NCBI RefSeq assembly: GCF_021397715.1
Contig: NZ_CP090207.1
Coordinates: 434,001 to 498,000, forward strand
Length of the DNA: 64,000 nucleotides
Direction of reading: 5' to 3'
Source: Pantoea agglomerans
Lineage (GTDB): Bacteria > Pseudomonadota > Gammaproteobacteria > Enterobacterales > Enterobacteriaceae
The translations under genes and the position numbers were made by a program. Of this stretch, positions 54,976-64,000 are shown in pieces; the stretch's first letter is position 1, and the number at the start of each line of letters is the position of its first letter. Below the pieces are notes generated by a model. The model was given only the letters and a program-made list of their open reading frames with translations. It was not told where the DNA came from and did not search any database.

Positions 54976-57512
54976 TAGTCAGCCTCCTCAATCAGGGTCA
55001 CGGCGATGCGTTCTTCCGGGCGAGCCGGGCGATGCTGATCGCGTTCGGCCACCACCTGTATCGCCGGATCGCGCTGCGGGGAATTGATAAAATGGGCAAA
55101 ACGCGCCAGGCTGCTGCTCTCTTCCAGCGTGGTTTTCCATTCACAGCTGACGCTGGCGCGCAGCCGGTTCAGCTCCTGCTCCAGCTGGCTGTTCAGGCCG
55201 AGCTTATCGTCAACGATCACCTTACGCAGGTAGTCGATGCCGCCTTCGAGACTTTCCAGCCACAGCGACGTCCGCTGCAGGCGATCGGCAGTGCGGATAT
55301 AGAACATCATGAAACGATCGAGATAGGCGATCAGGGTTTGCTGATCGAGATCGGCCGCCAGCAAATCACCGTGGCGCGGTTTCATGCCGCCGTTGCCGCA
55401 GACGTAGAGGTTCCAGCCTTTCTCGGTGGCGATGATGCCGACATCTTTACCCTGGGCTTCCGAACATTCACGGGTACAGCCGGAGACACCAAACTTCATT
55501 TTATGCGGGGTGCGGATGCCTTTATAGCGGTTCTCCAGCATCACGCCAAAACCCAGACTGTCGCCAACCCCGTAGCGACACCAGGCACTGCCGACACAGG
55601 TTTTCGCCATGCGTAACGCTTTTGCGTAGGCCTGGCCGGTCTCAAAGCCCGCAGCAATCAGCTGCGACCAGATAGCAGGCAGATCCTCTTTGCGCGCGCC
55701 AAACATGCCAATGCGCTGTGAACCGGTAATTTTGGTGTAGAGCTGATAGCGCTCGGCAATCTCGCCAATTACTTTCAATCCCTGTGGAGTGATCTCTCCG
55801 CCCGGCGAACGGGGAATCACCGAATAGGTGCCATCTTTCTGGATATTGCCGAGGTAGAGATCGTTACTGTCCTGCAACGGAGCGTGCTGCGGTTTGAGCA
55901 CATACTCATTCCAGCACGACGCCAGCAGGGAACCAATCGTCGGTTTACACACTTCGCAGCCGTAGCCCTGACCATATTTCGCCAGCAGCTCGTCAAAGGT
56001 TTTGATCTCTTCAACCTGAATCAGGTGATACAGCTCCTGACGCGACCAGGCGAAGTGCTCGCAAAGATGGTTATTAACCTCAATTCCCTGGCGGCTGAGT
56101 TCACTGTTAAGTACCTGGGTGATCAGCGGGATACAGCCGCCGCAGCCGGTCCCGGCGCGGGTCGCGCTTTTCAGTGCCGCCACGGTATGACAGCCGCCCT
56201 GAACCGCGCTGATGATGTCGCCTTTGCTGACGTCAAAACAGGAGCAAATCTGCGCGCTGTCGGGCAGAGAATCGACCCCGATGGCCGGTTTTTCACCGCT
56301 GCCGGCCGGTAAAATCAGCGCTTCCGGATTAGCGGGCAGCGGGATGGCATTCAGTACCAGCTGCAGCAAATTGCCATAGTCGCTGGTGTCGCCCACCAGC
56401 ACCGCGCCGAGTAAGGTTTGCTGGTCTTCACTGAGAATTAAGCGTTTATAGATCGATTTGCTCTCATCCAGCCATACCACACTGCGCGCGCCCGGCGTGG
56501 TGCCGCGTGCATCACCGATGCCGCCGACATCAACACCCAGCAATTTCAGTTTGGCGCTCATGTCGGCACCGGTGAAGGCGTTGTCACGGCCCAGCAGGGT
56601 ATCGCTGGCCACCTGCGCCATTTTGTAGCCTGGCGCCACCAGTCCATAGACCCGATTCTGCCAGGCGGCGCATTCACCGATGGCATAGATGGCGTTATCG
56701 CTGGTCTGGCACTGGTCATTAATGGCGATGCCGCCGCGCGGCCCCAGCGCTAATCCACACTGCTTCGCCAGCTTGTCCTGCGGCCGGATACCGGTCGAGA
56801 AGACGATAAAATCGACCTCCAGCTCGCTGCCATCGGCAAACTGTAAGGTTTTTCCGCCCTGTTCATGATGGTGGATCTGCTGGGTATTTTTACCGGTATG
56901 GACGCGCACGCCCATCTGCTCAATTTTACGGCGAAGCTGCTCACCGCCTTGCTGATCGAGCTGCTCTGCCATCAGTACCGGCGCGAACTCAATCACATGG
57001 GTTTCGATGCCGAGATTCTTCAGCGCGCCTGCCGCTTCCAGTCCCAGCAGTCCGCCGCCAATCACCGCGCCGCGTTTGCTGCGACGCGAACAGGCTTCGA
57101 TAGCATTCAGATCTTCAATGGTGCGGTAGACGAAGCAGTCGCTGCCTTCTGCGCCCTTGATCGGCGGGATCCACGGATAAGATCCGGTGGCGAACACCAG
57201 CGTGTCGTAGTGCACCGCGCGGCCAGTATTGGAGTGAATCAGCTTCTCATCGCGATTAATGGTAATGGCGCGTTCACCCAGCAGCAGATTGACCTGATGC
57301 CGCTCGTAATACCCTTCGCGAACCAGGGAGAGCTCTTCGGCTGTGTGATGGGAGAAATAGGCGGAAAGGTGGACACGATCGTAGGCGACGCGCGGCTCTT
57401 CACAAAAGACGGTTAGCGAAAACTGGTCGGGTCCGGCTTTCTCAATCAGTTCCTCTATGAAGCGGTGACCGACCATGCCGTTACCGATAATGACGACATT
57501 GTGCTTGCTCAT
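54975..57512 (-). CDS. nirB: NADH-dependent nitrite reductase large subunit
   Basis: An 845-residue enzyme (E. coli 847) reducing nitrite to ammonia with NADH. Order: an FAD/NADH oxidoreductase domain (about 1-310, IGNGMVGHRFIE near 8-19), a BFD-like [2Fe-2S] domain (about 410-475, CSCFDVSKG and GTGCGGC), a second cysteine pair (YGCEVCKP), and the siroheme/[4Fe-4S] module (about 550-780, with GVSGCTRECSEAQGKD and VCGNGG). The frame opens 15 codons earlier, but ATG 57512 with GAGG gives the standard MSKHNVVIIG start. Expression is expected under anoxia with nitrate or nitrite, given the FNR and NarL/NarP sites upstream. Confidence 0.97.
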   Translation of the reverse strand: MSKHNVVIIGNGMVGHRFIEELIEKAGPDQFSLTVFCEEPRVAYDRVHLSAYFSHHTAEELSLVREGYYERHQVNLLLGERAITINRDEKLIHSNTGRAVHYDTLVFATGSYPWIPPIKGAEGSDCFVYRTIEDLNAIEACSRRSKRGAVIGGGLLGLEAAGALKNLGIETHVIEFAPVLMAEQLDQQGGEQLRRKIEQMGVRVHTGKNTQQIHHHEQGGKTLQFADGSELEVDFIVFSTGIRPQDKLAKQCGLALGPRGGIAINDQCQTSDNAIYAIGECAAWQNRVYGLVAPGYKMAQVASDTLLGRDNAFTGADMSAKLKLLGVDVGGIGDARGTTPGARSVVWLDESKSIYKRLILSEDQQTLLGAVLVGDTSDYGNLLQLVLNAIPLPANPEALILPAGSGEKPAIGVDSLPDSAQICSCFDVSKGDIISAVQGGCHTVAALKSATRAGTGCGGCIPLITQVLNSELSRQGIEVNNHLCEHFAWSRQELYHLIQVEEIKTFDELLAKYGQGYGCEVCKPTIGSLLASCWNEYVLKPQHAPLQDSNDLYLGNIQKDGTYSVIPRSPGGEITPQGLKVIGEIAERYQLYTKITGSQRIGMFGARKEDLPAIWSQLIAAGFETGQAYAKALRMAKTCVGSAWCRYGVGDSLGFGVMLENRYKGIRTPHKMKFGVSGCTRECSEAQGKDVGIIATEKGWNLYVCGNGGMKPRHGDLLAADLDQQTLIAYLDRFMMFYIRTADRLQRTSLWLESLEGGIDYLRKVIVDDKLGLNSQLEQELNRLRASVSCEWKTTLEESSSLARFAHFINSPQRDPAIQVVAERDQHRPARPEERIAVTLIEEAD

Positions 57513-57569
57513 TTTTGCCTCAAACTTGTGATATCTGCGGCTACAATAGCGCGCCATTACGGACGCTTA

Positions 57570-57583
57570 TTGATATACATCAA
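57570..57583 (-). promoter_or_regulatory. FNR box of the nirB promoter
   Basis: TTGATATACATCAA is a perfect FNR site (TTGATN4ATCAA). A -10-like TATTGT (minus strand, 57548-57543) places the site centre about 31 bases upstream of it, equal to the -41.5 class II position known for E. coli nirB. Confidence 0.9.
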
Positions 57584-57596
57584 CCGCCCTGCCATA

Positions 57597-57612
57597 TACC
57601 TATTTAGAGGTA
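57597..57612 (-). promoter_or_regulatory. NarL/NarP 7-2-7 site of the nirB promoter
   Basis: TACCTAT-TT-AGAGGTA is an inverted pair of NarL/NarP heptamers spaced by 2 bp, with all defined positions of the consensus TACYYMT matched in both arms. Its centre is 28 bp upstream of the FNR box centre, the same spacing as the -69.5 site in E. coli nirB. Confidence 0.88.
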
Positions 57613-57733
57613 TGTAGCTGATTTGAATTGAGTTTATTGAATGGGTCCGGCAGCGGAACAATCGGCGCTGATGCTGGCGGGGTGAATCGTGCTAGCTTTA
57701 ACGTCAGACGTTTAACCGGAAAAGGAGCGGGCA

Positions 57734-59011
57734 ATGATTTCACCTAAGTGGATCAATAACGTGCGTTTACCCTGTCGTGAGGGATTGTGGCAAATCGAGG
57801 TGGTGGACGGCAAGATTGCCCGTCTCTCCGCCCAGCCGCAGCAACCTACTCCCGCAGAAGCCTCGCTGGACGGGGAAGGCGGCCTGGCCTGCGCGCCGTT
57901 CATCGAGCCGCATATTCACCTCGATACTACCCAGACCGCCGGTGAGCCAGCCTGGAATCAGTCCGGCACGCTGTTTGAGGGCATTGAACGCTGGGCTGAG
58001 CGCAAGGCGATGCTTAGCCATCAGGACGTGAAGCAGCGGGCGTTACAGACCCTGAAATGGCAGATCGCCAATGGCATTCAGTTTGTCCGCACCCATGTCG
58101 ATGTTTCCGACCCGACGCTGACTGCGTTAAAAGCGATGCTGGAGCTCAAAGCGGAGATGGCACCCTGGATAACCCTTCAGATTATCGCCTTTCCGCAAGA
58201 GGGGATTCTCTCTTATCCCAATGGTGAAGCGTTGCTGGAAGAGGCGCTGCGGCTCGGCGCAGATGGGGTCGGGGCCATTCCGCATTACGAGTTCACCCGC
58301 GAATATGGCGTTGAGTCGCTGCACAAAACGTTCGCGCTGGCCAATCGCTACGACAAGCTGATTGATGTCCACTGCGATGAGATTGACGATGAGCAGTCAC
58401 GCTTTGTTGAAACCGTGGCGGCGCTGGCGCATCGTGACGGCAACGGGGCGCGGGTCACCGCCAGCCACACCACCGCCATGCACTCTTATAACGGTGCCTA
58501 CACCTCACGGCTGTTCCGTCTGTTAAAACTGTCAGGTATTAATTTCGTCGCCAATCCGCTGGTCAATATTCACCTGCAGGGCCGGTTCGATCACTATCCT
58601 AAGCGGCGCGGTATTACGCGGGTGAAAGAGATGCTGGAGGCGGAGATTAACGTCTGCTTCGGCCATGACGACGTGTTCGATCCCTGGTATCCGCTTGGCA
58701 CCGCGAACATGCTACAGGTGCTGCATATGGGGTTGCACGTCTGCCAGTTAATGGGTTACGAACAGATTGATGCGGGCCTGGATCTGATTACCCACAACAG
58801 TGCCAGAACCCTGCATCTGTCCGGCTATGGCATTGAGAGCGGCCACGAGGCCAGCCTGATCATTCTGCCTGCAGAGAGCGGTTTTGATGCGGTAAGACGG
58901 CAGGTTCCGGTGCGCTATTCGCTGCGGCGTGGCGAAGTGATTGCGGCGACCAGACCGGCAGAGAGTGAGATTTACTGGCGGGAGCAGGAGCGCGTCAACT
59001 TCCGGCGCTAA
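57734..59011 (+). CDS. codA: Cytosine deaminase
   Basis: A 425-residue amidohydrolase (E. coli CodA 427) that deaminates cytosine to uracil. The metal ligands are visible: [12 protein letters not shown] (about 59-70), [12 protein letters not shown] (about 211-222), [12 protein letters not shown] (about 240-251) and [15 protein letters not shown] (about 307-321). Similarity to E. coli CodA is very high in these regions. ATG 57734 has an AAAGGAG site. The transporter gene codB, which normally precedes codA, is not here; an NCS1 permease is at 37099. It is divergent from nirB and convergent with tsgA. Confidence 0.96.
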   Translation: MISPKWINNVRLPCREGLWQIEVVDGKIARLSAQPQQPTPAEASLDGEGGLACAPFIEPHIHLDTTQTAGEPAWNQSGTLFEGIERWAERKAMLSHQDVKQRALQTLKWQIANGIQFVRTHVDVSDPTLTALKAMLELKAEMAPWITLQIIAFPQEGILSYPNGEALLEEALRLGADGVGAIPHYEFTREYGVESLHKTFALANRYDKLIDVHCDEIDDEQSRFVETVAALAHRDGNGARVTASHTTAMHSYNGAYTSRLFRLLKLSGINFVANPLVNIHLQGRFDHYPKRRGITRVKEMLEAEINVCFGHDDVFDPWYPLGTANMLQVLHMGLHVCQLMGYEQIDAGLDLITHNSARTLHLSGYGIESGHEASLIILPAESGFDAVRRQVPVRYSLRRGEVIAATRPAESEIYWREQERVNFRR

Positions 59012-59019
59012 TAAGAAGA

Positions 59020-59041
59020 GGGCGGCAAAATTTTGCCGCCC
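59020..59041. terminator. Hairpin between convergent codA and tsgA
   Basis: A perfect 22-bp palindrome (GGGCGGCAAAA / TTTTGCCGCCC), giving a 7-bp GC stem with an A4U4 loop. It can act on both strands; no extended T-run follows. Confidence 0.65.
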
Positions 59042-59048
59042 GGAGAGA

Positions 59049-60227
59049 TTAATGAGTGACGTGACCGTGTGAGCGATGTTTCGTGACCAGTCCCAGCAGG
59101 ACGCACATCACAAACACCACGGCATAGAGACCGTTAGCGGTGACCAGCGCAGTATGGACGCCGCTCTTCTCAACGATCGGCGCGGTAACCACAAAGGTCA
59201 GCATGGTGCCGACGGTGCCGCAGGTCAGAATAAAGTTCACCAGTTTTGGCGACGCCACTTTGGTCTGCAGCGAGCCGAGCGTAATGATGGTGGTGTAAAT
59301 GGCGCTGGAGCTGAAGCCCAGCACCATAATGATCCACTTCAGCATACCGGCATCCTGACTGCTGACGAACCAGTACATCAGCAGCGTTGCCAGACCCGCC
59401 AGCACCATCAGGATACGTTGCAGGTCGAAGAAACGCAGCAGGAAGCTGAACGCCCACATCCCGACCATATAGGCGGTCCAGAAGCTGCCGACCAGCTGTC
59501 CGGCGTTATCAATGTTCATGCCCATGACTTTGGTAGCGTATTCCGGTACCCAGGAGATAAAGCCAAGCTGACCCAGGATGTAGCACAGCGCGGCAACCGC
59601 CAGCAGCAGCACACCAACGCCCCATTTTTCCTTTTCGACGGTCGGGCTGTTTTCCGGCTTGCGCAGCACTGGAAACTCAACAAACAGCGTCATGATGAAA
59701 ATCGCCACATAGATGAAGCCAATGCAGACGTAAACCCAGTACCATGGCAGCTGACGCGCCAGCAGAATACCCGCCAGCACCGGAAACAGCGTGCCCGCCA
59801 TGCTGAAGAAGGAGTCGGTAAACAGCAGACGTGAGCCGCGCTGACGACCTTCGTACATGTGGGTAATCAGGAAGGTCCCGATCGACATGGTAATGCCGCT
59901 GACCACGCCCAGCACGAACATGCAGAGCGAGAAGATGCTGAGATCGCGGCTGGTCATTAAGCCAATGATCGCCAGTACCATCAGGACGAAACCGAAAATC
60001 AGCTGGCGCTTGAGTGGCACAATCACCATCAGCCAGGCATTGAGGAAAACGGCGGCCAGAATCCCGCTGTTAAGGAAGGTGAAGGTATTACTCATGCTGG
60101 AGATGGGGATCTGGAAATCTTTCGCGATATCGCCCATTACCATGCCGGTAACGATCACCAGCGCGCCGGTAAGCGCATACGAGAAAAAGCTTATCCAGGT
60201 AAGGCCGATACGATTACGGTTTGTCAT
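59049..60227 (-). CDS. tsgA: MFS transporter TsgA
   Basis: A 392-residue major-facilitator protein with 12 predicted membrane helices (E. coli TsgA 393). The N-terminus [19 protein letters not shown] and the loop [20 protein letters not shown] (about 135-154) are characteristic. Substrate unknown; the Salmonella gene was named for a role in selenite/tellurite survival. The frame opens 10 codons earlier; ATG 60227 gives the MTNRNRIGL start of the family. It occupies its usual place between nirB and ppiA. Confidence 0.92.
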   Translation of the reverse strand: MTNRNRIGLTWISFFSYALTGALVIVTGMVMGDIAKDFQIPISSMSNTFTFLNSGILAAVFLNAWLMVIVPLKRQLIFGFVLMVLAIIGLMTSRDLSIFSLCMFVLGVVSGITMSIGTFLITHMYEGRQRGSRLLFTDSFFSMAGTLFPVLAGILLARQLPWYWVYVCIGFIYVAIFIMTLFVEFPVLRKPENSPTVEKEKWGVGVLLLAVAALCYILGQLGFISWVPEYATKVMGMNIDNAGQLVGSFWTAYMVGMWAFSFLLRFFDLQRILMVLAGLATLLMYWFVSSQDAGMLKWIIMVLGFSSSAIYTTIITLGSLQTKVASPKLVNFILTCGTVGTMLTFVVTAPIVEKSGVHTALVTANGLYAVVFVMCVLLGLVTKHRSHGHVTH

Positions 60228-60335
60228 GTTCTGAACCTGTTGGGAAACCGGTGGCAAAAAGTGTCAGAAAGTGTAAACGGAACTGTGATCTTAATAAACA
60301 ACCAGTGAAACTGGAGATCTACATTTCATGTGTTG

Positions 60336-60351
60336 TGTGATTTTAATCACG
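60336..60351 (+). promoter_or_regulatory. CRP-type site upstream of ppiA
   Basis: TGTGA-TTTTAA-TCACG matches the CRP core TGTGAN6TCACA at 9 of 10 defined bases. It lies 137 bases before the ppiA start and between divergent tsgA and ppiA. E. coli ppiA transcription is known to be CRP-dependent. Confidence 0.7.
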
Positions 60352-60487
60352 CAAAAGAGAGGGTTTGAAGCGCGCTGGCGCTTTTTTAGCCGCAGCGTAA
60401 ATATAGGTAAAACGCTGGTGCTTGCATTACATGCTCTTTACAATCAATCACGTTTTTGAGCTAGCTCTCCAAGGTAAGGAATCTTTC

Positions 60488-61060
60488 ATGTTTAAACGTA
60501 CTTTAACAGCGGCAATTACCCTGTTAGCGCTCTCATCTGTTTCCGCCTCGGCTCTGGCCGCAAAAGGCGATACCCACGTCCTGCTCACCACCTCTGCCGG
60601 CAACATCGAACTCGAACTGAATAACCAGAAAGCGCCGGTTTCGGTGAAAAACTTCGTTGATTACGTCAACAATGGTTTCTACAACAACACCATTTTTCAT
60701 CGCGTGATCCCGGGCTTTATGGTGCAGGGCGGCGGCTTTACCACCGACATGCAGCAGAAGCAGACCAATGCGCCAATCAAAAATGAGGCGGATAACGGCC
60801 TGCGCAACCTGCGTGGCACTATCTCTATGGCACGCACTGCCGATAAAGACAGCGCCACCAGCCAGTTCTTTCTCAACGTGGCCGATAACGCCTTCCTCGA
60901 TCACGGTCAGCGTGATTTTGGCTATGCGGTCTTTGGTAAGATTGTGAAAGGTCAGGATGTGGCTGACAAAATTTCTCAGGTACCGACCAAAGATGTGGGT
61001 CCTTACCAGAATGTCCCGTCTAAACCGGTAGTTATCCTCTCCGCTAAAGTTCTGCCTTAA
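60488..61060 (+). CDS. ppiA: Periplasmic peptidyl-prolyl cis-trans isomerase A
   Basis: A 190-residue cyclophilin, equal in length to E. coli PpiA. A Sec signal peptide (cleavage after SALAA-type residue near 24) precedes the catalytic domain. Active-site segments are [16 protein letters not shown] (about 57-72), [18 protein letters not shown] (about 105-122) and [12 protein letters not shown] (about 132-143). It speeds proline isomerisation in folding periplasmic proteins. The frame opens 22 codons earlier; ATG 60488 with AAGGA starts at the signal peptide. Confidence 0.96.
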   Translation: MFKRTLTAAITLLALSSVSASALAAKGDTHVLLTTSAGNIELELNNQKAPVSVKNFVDYVNNGFYNNTIFHRVIPGFMVQGGGFTTDMQQKQTNAPIKNEADNGLRNLRGTISMARTADKDSATSQFFLNVADNAFLDHGQRDFGYAVFGKIVKGQDVADKISQVPTKDVGPYQNVPSKPVVILSAKVLP

Positions 61061-61067
61061 CGGTCCG

Positions 61068-61089
61068 GTCGCCATCTGCGGATGGCGAC
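61068..61089 (+). terminator. Hairpin after ppiA
   Basis: A perfect 9-bp stem (GTCGCCATC / GATGGCGAC) with a TGCG loop begins 7 bases after the ppiA stop. No T-run, so termination may be partial or factor-dependent. Confidence 0.5.
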
Positions 61090-61157
61090 ACCTTCCCGCA
61101 TCCGGCAAAGCCAGAATTTGCTCTTATACTTAGGGCAAAACCGGAGCAGGAGGCGGC

Positions 61158-61328
61158 ATGGCCAACAAACTCACCGAAAAACAAAAGGCCACACTGTGGC
61201 AGCAGCGGCGTAGCGCCAGCTATCAGGCCAGTTGTCGGCTGGAAGGCTTCAGCCACAATGAACCTGCGCTAAAAGGCGATGAGGCGGCGGCGCGCCTGGC
61301 GTCGCTGAGGAGGCAATATGGTCTCTAA
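61158..61328 (+). CDS. yhfG: Fic antitoxin-like protein YhfG
   Basis: A 56-residue protein (E. coli YhfG 55) reading MANKLTEKQKATLWQQRRSA at the start. It carries the inhibitory motif S25-C-R-L-E29-G30, the SxxxE(G/N) pattern by which class I antitoxins place a Glu in the Fic active site and block AMP transfer. It has an AGGAGGCGGC ribosome site. The last 11 bases overlap fic, the classical antitoxin-first arrangement. Confidence 0.88.
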   Translation: MANKLTEKQKATLWQQRRSASYQASCRLEGFSHNEPALKGDEAAARLASLRRQYGL

Positions 61329-61911
61329 TATCGCGGTCAGTCAGGATCCCTACCTGTGGCACAACGACAACGTGCTGAAGAATTTGCTCGATATTCATGA
61401 CGCCGCCCAGCTGCGTAAAGCCGAGCTGAGTTTCAGCGCTGCCCGGCTGGCGACGCTGGAGTTAGGTCCGCGTAATGCCGGCTTTCCCTGGCTGCGGCTG
61501 ATCCACCGTACGCTGTTCCAGGATGTTTACAGCTGGGCCGGTGAGCTGCGCACCATTGATATCTGGCGTGATGAGACACCCTTCTGTCACTTCGAATATA
61601 TCGAAAAAGAGGGCAACGCCCTGATGGCGGCGCTGGAAGATGAGAACGGGCTGGCGGATCTGCCACGCGATGCGTTTGTGCAGCGCATTGCGCATTACTA
61701 TTGCGAAATCAACGTGCTGCATCCTTTCCGTGAAGGGAATGGCCGGGCGCAACGCATCTTTTTCGAGCAGCTGGCGCTGCATGCGGGTTATCTGCTGGCG
61801 TGGGAAGCGATTGATGCCGAAAGCTGGCTGGCGGCGAATCAGGCCGGTGTCGCGGGTGACCTGCAGCCGCTGGAGCAGGTTTTTGCGAAAGTGGTGAGCG
61901 AGCCGGCGTAA
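61318..61911 (+). CDS. fic: Fic-domain adenylyltransferase
   Basis: A 197-residue Fic protein (E. coli Fic 200). The full active motif HPFREGNGR is at residues 135-143, with the catalytic His135. Fic enzymes transfer AMP from ATP to target hydroxyls; related VbhT targets topoisomerases, but the target of this housekeeping type is not established. It lacks its own SxxxE inhibitory helix at either end, consistent with control by the YhfG-type antitoxin encoded immediately upstream with an 11-base overlap. Confidence 0.94.
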   Translation: MVSNIAVSQDPYLWHNDNVLKNLLDIHDAAQLRKAELSFSAARLATLELGPRNAGFPWLRLIHRTLFQDVYSWAGELRTIDIWRDETPFCHFEYIEKEGNALMAALEDENGLADLPRDAFVQRIAHYYCEINVLHPFREGNGRAQRIFFEQLALHAGYLLAWEAIDAESWLAANQAGVAGDLQPLEQVFAKVVSEPA

Positions 61912-61951
61912 CCGCGTAGAATAGCGGCGCTGATAACCACCCTGGATTCGT

Positions 61952-62528
<577 letters not shown>

Positions 62529-62538
62529 TTTGCCTTTG

Positions 62539-63830
<1,292 letters not shown>

Positions 63831-63831
63831 T

Positions 63832-64000
63832 TTAGTTTTTGCGTAACCGTCTGATCAGCCAGCGGCCATGCTGTGGTCGCTGGCTCCACGCCAGCGATGA
63901 AATGGTGTGCATCACGCTCAGATGATCCAGAATGCGGCGCACATGCTGCTCCAGCACCGTCACCGGCCCTTCATTAATATTTTCCAGCTCATCCAGCAGA
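63832..64000 (-). CDS. yhfK: YhfK-like membrane protein, C-terminal end (partial)
   Basis: The last 55 codons of a minus-strand gene that continues beyond the window. The tail (ENINEGPVTVLEQHVRRIL, then HGRWLIRRLRKN and stop) and the position convergent with argD fit YhfK, a predicted inner-membrane protein of the FUSC/YccS type with unknown substrate. The basic end suggests a cytoplasmic C-terminus. The call rests mainly on synteny. Confidence 0.7.
   Translation of the reverse strand, partial: LLDELENINEGPVTVLEQHVRRILDHLSVMHTISSLAWSQRPQHGRWLIRRLRKN

Overview
The window is a stretch of a gammaproteobacterial chromosome of moderately high GC. Nearly every gene has a clear Enterobacterales counterpart at E. 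coli-like length, and the order follows the E. coli glg-glp-mal-ompB-aroKB-dam-nir-argD arc. Several blocks of that arc (rtc, malT, gntT, feoABC, yhgE, nirC) are missing from their usual places, and a malonate decarboxylase operon, an orphan YjbE-like gene and an orphan glucosylglycerate-phosphorylase-like gene are present. This suggests Erwiniaceae, most likely Pantoea or a close relative. That is inference from gene content; no marker gene proves it.

Layout. 1-2.6 kb: end of glgA and glgP (glycogen). 2.8-10.8 kb: malonate decarboxylase locus, with mdcR on + facing mdcABCDEFGH on -. mdcA carries a one-base frameshift, and a hairpin with a U-tract sits between mdcE and mdcF. 11.1-14.9 kb: glpD, divergent from glpEGR, with a GlpR-type operator between them. 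15.0-19.5 kb: malPQ without malT. 19.6-21.7 kb: gntX-nfuA (with an IscR-type site) and divergent bioH. 21.9-23.8 kb: a BhsA/YdgH-type periplasmic protein abutting a YcjM-type phosphorylase. 24-31.6 kb: tex, greB, yjbE-like gene, ompR-envZ, pckA. 31.9-37 kb: hslO-hslR-yrfG, igaA, nudE. 37.1-40.2 kb: an accessory block holding a putative operon (GNAT acetyltransferase, LuxR-type regulator, NCS1 permease) and a degenerate small exported-protein gene. 40.2-46.3 kb: mrcA divergent from hofMNOPQ. 46.6-52.8 kb: the aroK-aroB-damX-dam-rpe-gph-trpS superoperon. 52.85-53.06 kb: a non-coding element rich in inverted repeats. 53.2-57.6 kb: nirBD-cysG without nirC, behind an FNR plus NarL/NarP promoter. 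57.7-64 kb: codA, tsgA, ppiA, yhfG-fic, pabA, argD and the end of yhfK.

How the genes fit together. Much of the left half is carbon-reserve and small-substrate metabolism: alpha-glucan phosphorolysis (GlgP, MalP, MalQ), malonate use, glycerol-3-phosphate oxidation, possible glucosylglycerate phosphorolysis, and gluconeogenesis (PckA). The centre is envelope and stress control (OmpR/EnvZ, Hsp33/Hsp15, IgaA, PBP1A). The right half is shikimate synthesis, DNA methylation, cell division, nitrite reduction with siroheme synthesis, and arginine and folate synthesis. I found no rRNA, tRNA, CRISPR array, prophage or complete insertion sequence. No wholly unknown multi-gene system is evident. The best candidates for something new are the structured element at 52.85-53.06 kb, the 37.1-40.2 kb accessory block and the orphan phosphorylase.
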